A DNA stretch of 64,000 bases. Origin: Typhlomys cinereus. Taxonomy: Eukaryota > Chordata > Mammalia > Rodentia > Platacanthomyidae. Below are positions 55,144-64,000 of the stretch, piece by piece. The stretch's first letter is position 1. Each line of letters begins with the position of its first letter. The notes under the pieces are model-generated. The model worked only from the letters and a program-made list of their open reading frames with translations. It did not search any database and was not told the origin of the DNA. The stretch is taken from NCBI GenBank assembly GCA_023101885.1, contig JALPQD010000004.1, positions 11,801,688 to 11,865,687 of the forward strand, written 5' to 3'. Both the position numbers and the translations under genes were made by a program.

Positions 55144-56598
55144 AGGCATGCTGTTTTTGCTTGGGCACTAGAGTTGGGTTGCAAACCTTAATTTCTGTGA
55201 TTGTTTCTAAAGTAAGACTTGACAGGGTAGACCACCAGCTGCACCACTTTCCCTTAAAGTATTTCTAGTAAGTGGCCAGTGGACTTTGAAAGGAAATGTT
55301 TCTGTTTACAAATGTGGTTTGTTAATTTTATGTCTTTAAGAAATAGATATATAATGTAGAACACATACAGGACAGTCTTTGTCAGGCCCCCCATAAAAGA
55401 CAAAACTACTAAAAGACACTAAAGTATATTCTTAAGTAAGGGTAACTTTATGAGGCAATTTTCCCACAGATGATATATATAAGATGATATATGTAAGAAA
55501 AAAAAATCCTGATCCTCTCTGGGGTCTGGGCAGTTCAGATCCCCATGTAAAAGTAGATGCAGTAGTATAGGCATCTGTAATTCCCCACAGTCTATGAGGA
55601 AAATGGGAGGTAGAAACAGGAGAGCCCAGCAGTTCATGGGCCAGCTAGCTTGGCTTATGCAAAAGTGAAGAGACCCTGTCTAACAAGGTGGAGCTGTGAG
55701 GACAACATCCAAGGCTGTCTTCTACTTCCACAAGTACGCATGCATGCACCTACTCACACATCACATATACAAAAATACTGACTTCTAATATGATAACAAA
55801 ACCTAATGTTTAGCTTCTTAGGAGTTGGGGCCAGGAGACAAGTATATTTACAAATTTGTAGGTTATAGAAATTTTTAATTTCTTATGATCCCAAAAATAT
55901 CCAGTTAATTTTTATTTCCCTTACCTGATGCAGCCTACTATGAAACCACTGCTGTACGTGTACCAGTGGACAATTTAATGTGACTACACATCTGTGTAGA
56001 CTAGCACAGTTGCATGCCTGTATGCTGTCTTGGCATGTAACTGATATTTGCTCCCCAAATACCATAGTTCCCATGTGATGCAGAAACACAAAACACTTTG
56101 GTCATATATTTTTTCTTTCTGCATTTTTTCTTCAGAAGCCAAATTAACTTTCAGAATAACAAAGCCATCCATTTAGTGTTTTCTCAAGATAGGTTTTAGT
56201 GCAAGCTGGTATAATGTGTGTTCATATAAAAGGCTCAGTGCTTGCAGCTAATGATTTAGAAATTGTATCTGTTGCAAGGTTTTTTTCATACTAGTCAGTG
56301 TGCACAATGAATTAGAATTGTGTCTGCTATAAGGTTTCCATACTTGTGTGCACACAACAGGAGATTTAGATATGCTTAGCACTTGAAAGTATAATTTTGA
56401 GACTAAGGTAATTTGGGTATGTGAAATGATTCGCACACTAAGGTTTTCTTTTGTTCAAAGTACATATTGTAGGCATAACGAGCTAAATGTTATACATATG
56501 TGTAAGAAACATACTTTCTGGTCCCTTTCGGAAATGGAGAGGCACTCCTTGATTTATGAATAACAGGTAAATGTTTGCCTTATCACTTAATGTTGTGA

Positions 56599-56604
56599 AA
56601 TAAA
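56599..56604 (+). terminator. DCTN4: Distal poly(A) signal AATAAA
   Basis: AATAAA followed by GAGTGTGTCTTTTG, a GU-rich downstream element. It is the last clear signal before the RBM22 promoter. Confidence 0.6.
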
Positions 56605-56639
56605 GCAGATAAAGCTTGAGTGTGTCTTTTGATTTCACA

Positions 56640-57700
56640 ATTATAGGTTGGAAACAGCATGGCTAGTGGCCAGACAATGTGGTGTAGGTAATCAGTGAGC
56701 ACATTCCTTCCATTTCCTTCCATGAACTAATCTAAAACCTCTGACCAAGTTAGTTCACTGTAACATGATACAGGTACAAAAGTGTTGCTTGTGCTTATAT
56801 ACTCATTTTTTTGGAAGAAGCATATAAATGTTATTAGACATCTGCCAGCCTTTATATTCCATGCCATTGCTCGAAAAGACATTCTTTGAAATACACAAAA
56901 TATGCAACATTCACAAACTTCACCTGAAGTTACCTGCTTCTTCCTTTCCTTCCTGTTGCTGTACATGACTTGTGTATGCCTCTCCTGTAAAGCCAGTCCA
57001 ACTTCATCTGTTAAGAGTATTACTTCAGCATCCTTTCTATCAGCATGTGCAAATGAAGTTCTGCAGGACCTGAAGACTCCCCTGACCTCTACGCCAAGTT
57101 TATCTTCTCAGCCTTGGTTCACCACACTCCTCTACCTGTTCCCAAGTCACCTCAAACAGGTTTTCTCTTGGGACCTTTTTTGATGGTCGTTCTTTACTTG
57201 GAAAGCCCTCCCAAAGCTATACATAACTCACACCCACAGTTCCACAGTTGCATCTTTGCTGGTTTCATTCACGTTGCCTTGACCACCCTAGTGAATATCT
57301 ATTGCCCCTCCCCTAAACATTCTCTAGTCCCCTTTGTTGCATTGCGCTCCTACAGCAGAAGTCAACAGCATGACTGTATCCTAAAACAGGCTCCATTAGG
57401 GCAAGATTATTTTTAAACCACTATATTTGTAAAACCTTCACATTTGGAAAACAGAGGCATCCTATCTTCATTGAATAAACTCTTTTAGGTAGTTTTTTCA
57501 TAGACATTTTTACAGCAGAGATGGATGACATTTTGGCATCAGAATAGTAACATCACCATTCTTTCTCCTTTTCCTTATGAATAATAAATGTTCCTATGTT
57601 CATAAAGCATAAACTACGTTTCAAGCACACTGATGTTGATTCGTGATCTATCTGCAGTTCAACTTGATGTTCTGTATTTGCTGTGTGCAAACCCTGGCAA
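56640..57700 (+). other. DCTN4-RBM22 intergenic spacer with an L2 fragment
   Basis: About 57100-57400 is L2-like (TTTACTTGGAAAGCCCTCCC, CTTGACCACCCTAGTGAAT). The rest holds no supported gene. Confidence 0.5.
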
Positions 57701-57946
57701 CTATGCCGGGAGGTTACGGTGAGGCGCCAGACCTCCGCTGCAGCAGAAGCTGACACTGCCCGTTAAGCGCGGCCCCAGCGTCTCTTTCCTACTCGTCCTT
57801 AGTTTCTTCCGTCCGATTGTCGGTAAATCTGCTGGACTCGCGGTTCTTCCGGATGGACTCAGAAAAGGTGGGACAGCGAGGCTCCAGCAGTTCCACGACT
57901 CCGTACCCGGAGCCGCCGGCCGCACCCCGCCCTGGGCGCGCAAAGA

Positions 57947-57954
57947 CGACGTCA
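57947..57954. promoter_or_regulatory. CRE-like CGACGTCA
   Basis: One base from the CREB/ATF palindrome TGACGTCA, about 92 bp before the RBM22 ATG. Confidence 0.45.
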
Positions 57955-57977
57955 CAGCCGGGCGCCAGCCGCTGCGA

Positions 57978-57996
57978 GGCCTGATGGGATTGTGGC
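57978..57996. promoter_or_regulatory. ZNF143/SBS-like site
   Basis: GGCCTGATGGGATTGTGGC resembles the reverse complement of the ACTACAATTCCCAGCATGC element, with several mismatches. It is a common feature of CpG promoters. Confidence 0.35.
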
Positions 57997-58045
57997 GGTC
58001 CTGTCTCCCCGAATCGGAAGCCGGCGCTGCCTCGGGACTCTCAAG

Positions 58046-58099
58046 ATGGCGACCTCTCTAGGTTCCAACACCTACAACAGGCAGAACTGGGAGGATGCG
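58046..58099 (+). CDS. RBM22: RBM22 coding exon 1
   Basis: 18 codons, [18 protein letters not shown], donor TGCG|GTGAGT. Confidence 0.95.
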
Positions 58100-61000
58100 G
58101 TGAGTGCGCGCCGGAGGAGGGTGGCGGGAGGCAAGCGAGGCTGGGTCCATGCGGGCGGCCAAGACCCGGGCCGCGAATGCAGCCGAGCGCCGCTGCGGCA
58201 GGAGCCAGCGCCGCGGCCTAGGCCGGCGGGAGCGGCCCTCGGCCCGGACAGAAGGGTTTCAGCAAGTGTCCCGGGATCCGTACCTTTCCTGGCCCGCTAC
58301 CCGCCAGCCGTTTCCATCTGCCTCCTGTTTTACCTGCCGGAAGTGCAGGCGGCACCCCTCCTGCGACCCGTCCCTTGCTGAAGCGGGGTCCTGCCTGCCC
58401 GGATCCCCAGGAGCCTCTCCTCGAGCCCGCTGGGAGAGTGATCGGGACAGGCAGGGTCTTCGGAGCTTGTTCTTCAACCCGATTTCCCATGTTCTCCAGG
58501 ACTTCCCCATTCTGTGCCAGACGTGTCTCGGGGAGAATCCGTACATTAGAATGGTGAGTGCTCGCTGCGAAGCGGGAGTTCGTGCCCTGTCGGGGTCGTG
58601 GCGCTTGCACGCCTCTGCTGTAAAAGGGTTTCTTAGCAGAAAAATATCAGGGCAAGACGATCGGCAGAGTATCTTCACGGTTACTTCCTCACTTGGGAGT
58701 TAACGGTAATCTTGTAACGTGGAAGTCATAATGTAATAGCTAATATTTGTTGAGCTTTTACTTAGAAAATAGGTCTATTGACTAGAAGCTGAGATAGTTT
58801 GTCTTTTTCACGCAGCACTGCTTACTGACTTAATAGTCCTGTACATTTCAGCCACTGCATCTTGAAGTCTCTAGAAGTACACCCTGAAGGGCTGCATAGC
58901 ACCGATCACCATTGATTATCTTACGGCTGTATTGTTGATCAGCCTCAGGAGATACTATGTATAACAGCATAGTATCTATGTCTGCTATACCTGAATGATT
59001 TATGGATGCAGAATGTTTAACATATACAGGACACGAATCCAGAGAGCCCTGGCATCTAGCAAACTTTGTAGAAGGGACAGGCTTTATTTCTGTTTGGGAG
59101 ACTGTAAAAACTGTTACAAATTTTTTTTCCACACCTAAATAATTTAATATTCATCCTATCATGGTAAACATCATGTATGAGTATGTGACTATATATTACC
59201 AGAGATTAAATCACATACCCACATTCTAATATGTTAAATCATAGTTCTGATACTGACATAATTTTTTCATTGATAGTCATTGTTAACATTATGAGACTAA
59301 AAAATATTCACAAACACATGAATTCCATTCCATCTCAACTTCTCCTATCTTGTAGCATCCAATGAGTAAGAGAACTGTGGTGACAAAAGCCACAAGCTAA
59401 ATATCAAGACACTTAGGAAAGTCACTTAATTCCAGGCTTCACTCATGGTGGCCCATTAGAGTTATGGGACCCTTCACCTGAAATACAAAAGGAACAATTT
59501 GAAATAACTCCATCATCACCACCCTGAATAAATTTTGTTCTAATTTTTTATTCTCTTTTTAGTTTTTAGGTTAGTGTACAAAGCAGTGGGTATCATTTAT
59601 AACATTTTTATGTATTTGTATCATTATATTGTGTTCTTAATTGTTCCCTTCTCTACTGGCCCCTTCCCTTTGTTCTTTAGCTCCATCTGGCTGGTGCCTT
59701 CTTTCCCCCAGTTAGTTCAAGCTGCACACGAAGAGAAATGTCTGGTGTTTCCATTAGGAATTTGAGTTCTTGGCAACCAGAGGTGAATCTAAGAGATGCT
59801 TAGCTTGATATCAGGTCCATAGATTCTTAGGAGCATATAACTCATAGTGTATTGTTAGAATACGTCCCTTACCACATACCCACAGAAAAGATAGATTTAA
59901 TCATTCTTTACAGTGTCAGAAATCTCAGGAGACATGTTTTGTACTTAAGATTTAAAAAAAAAAAAAAAACTTTTTTTCTGTAACTCAACTTCTTTTCTAT
60001 TTCAGACAAAAGAAAAATACGGAAAAGAATGCAAAGTGAGTATACCCATTATGAAGTAGCGATTTTGTTTTTGTATTATTTTGTTGACTTATCTGTTTAT
60101 TTGAGAGAAAGAGTTAGCAGATGTGCATATGCCATGGCAGACATAGGAAGATCAGGAGTCAACGCTCTCCTTCCAAATATGTGGGCTTTGGGATTTGAAC
60201 TCAGGTTGCTTTCTTTCTGCACAGGCATCTCTACTCACTGTGCCATTTTTCCAGCCCTGATTTCTTTCTCTCTCCCACCTCCTTCCTAAGTTTTGAGATT
60301 CTTTAATAAAACACAGTGCTGCACAGCTTTCATATATCATTAGTACATACACACTGACTCGTAGCCAGTGTGGAAAGTAAGAAAAGGACCCTTCTGATGT
60401 AGAAATCCATAAACAGTGTCTGTGAGTTGAACACCCTGAGTCTGTATGCTAAGTTTTATCTGAGTGTAATGTTAGCATTTCAGCCGAGGAAGATTATCAT
60501 TTAAGAACTATGTGATATTTCCTGATTCTCCAGCCTCCCCCAAAAAGATAAAGGCTCAGATTATTAATATTGCCTACCTACAGGGTAGGAGGATTTTGAC
60601 TTGTGAATATTTTATTTCTGTGCTATGTGAACTTTTATCTACTAGGAAAGAGAAAGTAAATCAGGATGAACATCAAGTGGCATGTAAACCAGGTGATTAC
60701 GAAGGACTCTTCTAAATCCTAGATTGAAGGCTTTCTCTTCAGCTCCCCCATTGGTAATAAGTCTCCTGGATTGAGTCCAGGTCGGGACCATTAACATTCT
60801 GTGGCTCTTGCTGTGTGTTCAGATCTGTGCCAGGCCGTTCACGGTGTTTCGCTGGTGCCCTGGGGTCCGCATGCGCTTCAAGAAGACTGAAGTGTGCCAG
60901 ACATGCAGTAAATTGAAGAATGTGTGTCAGACCTGCCTGTTAGACCTAGAGTATGGTAAGTTGGCCATTTCCGATAGGAAGTGTACAGGTGCCCCGAACA

Positions 61001-63138
61001 GCAAACCAGTCTTTTGTCCTCTACTCTCTCCCTGTCTCTCATTCTGATCCCACTTTGGAATGTCAATTGTGATCCCCCCCACTCAGGAAGTGAATTGTAA
61101 TTATGCTCATCTAGAGTCTTGAGGAATGGTAGGAACTGAAGGAACAATTGAGAAGTAACCAAAACTGGCTCAGACCTCATTCTGTATCTGAATTTACGTT
61201 AAAGGCATTGATCTTGTGATAGGTCATTTCTTTGTCTGGTCATTTTTCTTGATCAAACCTTTTTTCCTACTCCCAATCAGAAGTTCTTGGGCTAATATGC
61301 TTTAGACTTTTGTCTCACCTGTATTGTTAGAGCCAAAGTATTGCTACTATTTCAAAACAACTGCTTCTGGGATTTTTTTTTTAAATATAAATAATGTTTT
61401 CCTTTTGCAAAAATTTACCTATAGGATTGCTATGTAATAAAAGCAAAAGAGAAAATTTGTGAGAGTACACACACACACACATTTAGTTTAGAAAAAAGGT
61501 ACTAGTCTAGCATATGATGACCTTTAGCCCTTACATGACTGTTGCTATCCATAGAATCTTTAAGACCAATCTAAAAAATAAACCACTGTATTATATATAT
61601 ATATATATATATTTTAAATAGTGTTATAATGAAAACTAACTAATTTTATTCACTTATTTGGCCATGGCTAAAGTTTAAGAAATTTTCTGAAACATTCACT
61701 TCACTGAATTTCATGGCAACCCAGAAATTTATACCTTTGTTAGAATGTTGTGTAGCAGAATAATTTGAATAAAAATATAATAAAAAGAGAACATGAGAAG
61801 AAGAGAGGGGTGATGTTACAGTCTGTGTACATATTCAACGTGGATATGTTTTTAAATAAATTTGAGGTTGTTTTCCTCTGTTCGTTTGTATCAGGCCTAC
61901 CCATCCAGGTTCGCGATGCAGGATTGTCTTTTAAAGATGACATGCCAAAATCAGATGTCAACAAAGAGTACTATACACAGAATATGGAAAGAGAGGTATG
62001 CTGCCACCTCTGTTTTATTGTTTGGGGGGGGCAGTTTGTGTTTGTGATGTTGGGAATTGAACCCAGAACCTTATTACTGATAGAGTTCTGTACTGATAAA
62101 TATCCCAATGAATTAACAGTCTGATGCACTATCATCTTCATGCAGATTTCTAACTCTGATGGAACCCGACCAGTTGGCATGCTGGGAAAAGCTACCTCTA
62201 CCAGTGACATGCTACTCAAACTGGCCCGGACTACACCTTATTACAAAAGGAATCGGCCCCACATTTGTTCCTTCTGGGTGAAAGGAGAGTGTAAGAGAGG
62301 CGAAGAATGTCCATACAGGCAAGGGCTCAGCTTTAAGTATTTTCCTCTGGAAGTGAGACATGCTATTTCACATTGTTTGTGCTTTGTAATCTGAGGTTCA
62401 TACAATTAATATAGAGTACCTTGTGTCATAGGACTATTAAATTTGGAAGAGTATGATTAAATTATACTTCTTCCTTATGACAAGCCTTGAGAAACTGAAT
62501 TTTTCATGCCATGTAATATAGGTGATAATCATAAAAAGTTTCTGTCCAAGACAGTTTAGTGCTGTTGTGTAAATGGCATGAATCTCAGTGTAATTGAAGT
62601 CAAAAGAAGACCTGACTGCCAGGCATCTGAATTAGGGGTTTGTGAACTGCAGCCAAAATACACATGCTCCTTTCTGAAGTGAAGCCCATAGCTTTAATCA
62701 GATTCTCTTAAACCCTAAATCATCTTTTGACTGGGCTATTTTGAAGGCTGGAAGGTCTAATGTGATACAGTAACCTTGATATTGCTGTTTTGATTGTAGT
62801 GTTTGGTATGGACATGATTTCTAATTCAAAAGGCATTTCAGGAATATGGTTGAGACTTTACTGTGTAGCTACTACAGGATAATACCGATGTATTTTATCT
62901 TCATTTCACGTTTGTGCATTACTCTTTTGTGAATCAGACACGAAAAGCCGACAGATCCAGATGACCCCCTTGCTGACCAGAACATTAAAGACCGGTACTA
63001 CGGGATCAATGACCCTGTAGCAGATAAACTTTTAAAGAGGGCTTCAACCATGCCTCGTCTGGATCCACCGGAGGATAAGACTATCACCACACTGTATGTG
63101 GGTGGTCTGGGTGATACCATCACTGAGACAGATCTCAG
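58046..63138 (+). CDS. RBM22: RBM22, pre-mRNA-splicing factor (5' seven exons; 3' part outside window)
   Basis: Seven exons join to 248 complete codons plus two bases, identical to human RBM22 as I remember it. The human protein is 420 aa, so about 59% is here. RBM22 is the homologue of yeast Ecm2/Slt11 (fused with a Cwc2-like part). It binds U6 snRNA and intron RNA near the spliceosome active site in the nucleus. The N-terminal Cys-rich module has C24/C27, C45/C48, C58, C71/C74 and C81/C84. A CCCH zinc finger with spacing C-x7-C-x5-C-x3-H spans C165, C173, C179 and H183. The RRM begins with RNP2 LYVGGL at 234-239, and its RNP1 and the Pro-rich tail lie beyond the window. The ATG is in CAAGATGG. 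Intron 6 is GC-AG and the other complete introns are GT-AG. It lies 3' of DCTN4 on the same strand with its own CpG promoter. Confidence 0.96.
58500..58553 (+). CDS. RBM22: RBM22 coding exon 2
   Basis: 18 codons, [18 protein letters not shown], acceptor TCCAG|GACTTC, donor AATG|GTGAGT. It holds C24/C27. Confidence 0.95.
59545..59740 (-). mobile_element. Old rodent L1 3' end, antisense, in RBM22 intron 2
   Basis: TTAGTGTACAAAGCAGTGGG, TATCATTATATTGTG and CTCCATCTGGCTGGTGCC match the familiar antisense wording of older rodent L1 tails. Confidence 0.6.
60006..60035 (+). CDS. RBM22: RBM22 coding exon 3 (30-nt micro-exon)
   Basis: Ten codons, [10 protein letters not shown], acceptor TTTCAG|ACAAAA, donor CAAA|GTGAGT. 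Confidence 0.94.
60075..60262 (-). mobile_element. Old rodent SINE, antisense, in RBM22 intron 3
   Basis: GTTTATTTGAGAGAAAGAG, CTCCTTCCAAATATGTGGGC, GGGATTTGAACTCAGG and CCATTTTTCCAGCCC. It starts about 40 bp after the micro-exon. Confidence 0.6.
60823..60955 (+). CDS. RBM22: RBM22 coding exon 4
   Basis: 133 nt, acceptor TTCAG|ATCTGT, donor TATG|GTAAGT. It carries [12 protein letters not shown] and the two CQTC motifs. Confidence 0.95.
61590..61613. repeat. (TA)n microsatellite
   Basis: An uninterrupted TA run in RBM22 intron 4. Confidence 0.85.
61895..61995 (+). CDS. RBM22: RBM22 coding exon 5
   Basis: 101 nt, acceptor TATCAG|GCCTAC, donor AGAG|GTATGC. It encodes [16 protein letters not shown] through NMERE. 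The next intron is only 150 bp. Confidence 0.95.
62146..62318 (+). CDS. RBM22: RBM22 coding exon 6
   Basis: 173 nt, acceptor TGCAG|ATTTCT. It ends TACAG followed by GCAAGG, a GC donor. It encodes [13 protein letters not shown] through EECPY, with three Cys of the CCCH finger. Confidence 0.94.
62938..63138 (+). CDS. RBM22: RBM22 coding exon 7
   Basis: 201 nt, acceptor AATCAG|ACACGA, donor TCAG|GTTCGT. It supplies the finger's His183, the linker [14 protein letters not shown] and RNP2 (LYVGGL) of the RRM. A later GTAGGT in the intron is a less likely donor. Confidence 0.94.
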
Positions 63139-63734
63139 GTTCGTAGGTACAATTTCAAGAGCCCTTCTGCTTTTGACTCCCTTGGAATAATTCATTTGCA
63201 AAACTATAGATAAGGTTGAAACTTGTAAGTAAAGCATATTTTTCTTTAATCACTCTATAGTTGAGGATATGTTGATGTATATCTTTATGAAATTGTTCTT
63301 TATGATACCAGATAATAATGTTCATAAAGAGTGTTTCTCCATCCTTATATTGGATAGTAATACATGGCACCAAACAGCCAACTCAAATTTTTAAAGAATG
63401 GTACATACATTATAATTAATTATGTAGGATGGAGCCTTAGGATTCTAAAATTCTTATGGTTTTAATTGTTGACTTTTTACAAAAATGTTATTTGGTCAGT
63501 GTGCGTTATTTTTAGCTTGGGTTATGCTTGGCTAGAGGAATCATCTGAGTAGTTGGTAATAGAAATTACCTCTTCCAGAAGATAAATAGAAAAGAAACCC
63601 TGCTTGGTAGCCTGTCTCCATTAAACTAAGTGAACAGGGTGATCCCGGGGACCAATTGACATCATGAAAAGGATGGAGAGTAAATATTTTACACTTTGTG
63701 GGCCACATCTAGTCTTTTTTCTCTCTCACACACA

Positions 63735-63985
63735 CTACCTTTTTACGTAGCTTTGTAACTCAAAGTCTTCCTGCTCTGTCTACATTGCTAGGATCATAGG
63801 CATGCACCACCATACCTTTTCCTTTTCCACTTTTCTTCCTTCTTTCAACTTTAAACATTTTTAATTTCCTTTTTATCTATTTACTATCTCTTTACTTATT
63901 TCTCCAGTGCTGGGTATTTAATCCAGGAGTGCTTCACAAATGCTAGACAGATGTTCCACCATTGACTTACATGTCCCAACCCTTC
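63735..63985 (-). mobile_element. B1-ID-type dimer, antisense, in RBM22 intron 7
   Basis: An antisense B1 half (GTAGCTTTGTAACTCAAAG, GATCATAGGCATGCACCACC) is followed by an antisense ID half (GTGCTGGGTATTTAATCC, TGCTAGACAGATGTTCCACC). Confidence 0.6.
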
Positions 63986-64000
63986 ATTCTTGTGGTGGCT

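Larger units (their letters stand above)
54028..56625 (+). other. DCTN4: DCTN4 3' UTR (predicted)
   Basis: Intron-free sequence follows the stop codon for about 2.6 kb up to a canonical AATAAA at 56599-56604 with a GT-rich element after it. A nearer AATAAA at 55138-55143 would give a 1.1-kb UTR. A B3-like SINE remnant occupies about 55500-55780 (TAAAAGTAGATGCAGTAG, GGAGGTAGAAACAGGAG), so only the long form would carry it. The ends are predicted from signals, not mapped. Confidence 0.6.
57700..58600 (+). promoter_or_regulatory. RBM22: CpG-rich promoter of RBM22
   Basis: CpG density rises abruptly at about 57700 and spans exons 1 and 2. There is no TATA box. A CRE-like and a ZNF143-like site precede the start codon within 100 bp. 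Confidence 0.75.

Noticed and set aside
58104..58703. A 199-codon open frame and several overlapping frames at the RBM22 start
   Set aside because: GC-rich island effect. The true exons (58046-58099, 58500-58553) use other boundaries and match the known protein.

Overview
This window is nuclear DNA from a mammal, most likely a rodent. The protein-coding exons are short, are bounded by GT-AG introns and are near-identical to human orthologues as I remember them. The rest is dominated by rodent-type interspersed repeats: B2-superfamily tRNA-derived SINEs, B1 and B1-ID dimers, rodent-style L1 with a G-rich 3' UTR, and solo LTRs, over a background of older MIR and L2. The most frequent SINE has a B2-like tRNA head and a long GC-rich body that is neither mouse B2 nor squirrel/guinea-pig ID. 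That fits the B2-superfamily elements of jerboas and jumping mice (Dipodoidea), but the species call is inference.

Layout. From 1 to about 20,500 is intergenic, repeat-rich sequence. It holds a 5'-inverted L1, many SINEs, three solo LTRs and a 5'-truncated processed pseudogene of TBC1D12 with perfect target-site duplications and a SINE nested in its 3' UTR. From 20,905 to 54,027 is the complete coding region of DCTN4 (dynactin p62) on the + strand: 13 coding exons, 460 codons, a CpG-rich promoter with a perfect GTCACGTGAC palindrome 32 bp before the ATG, and a 3' UTR with two plausible poly(A) signals. About 1.4 kb after the distal signal, a second CpG-rich promoter starts RBM22 (58,046 onward, + strand). 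Seven coding exons (248 complete codons) are present and the rest lies beyond the window. The DCTN4/RBM22 neighbourhood matches what I recall of human 5q33.1.

Function. DCTN4 is a zinc-binding subunit of the dynactin pointed-end complex used with cytoplasmic dynein. RBM22 is an RNA-binding spliceosome component. They are housekeeping neighbours with similar start contexts (CAAGATGGC at both ATGs), and nothing shows a shared biochemical pathway.

I found no previously undescribed multi-gene system here. The observations most worth a second look are an antisense Ku80 (XRCC5)-like exon with its own splice sites inside DCTN4 intron 8, a GC-AG intron that splits the CCCH finger of RBM22, the CLEAR-type palindrome in the DCTN4 promoter, an LTR family with three perfect 5-bp target duplications, and unusual L1 junctions (a twin-priming inversion and a 15-bp fold-back). 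No tRNA or rRNA genes, CRISPR arrays or bacterial features were seen.
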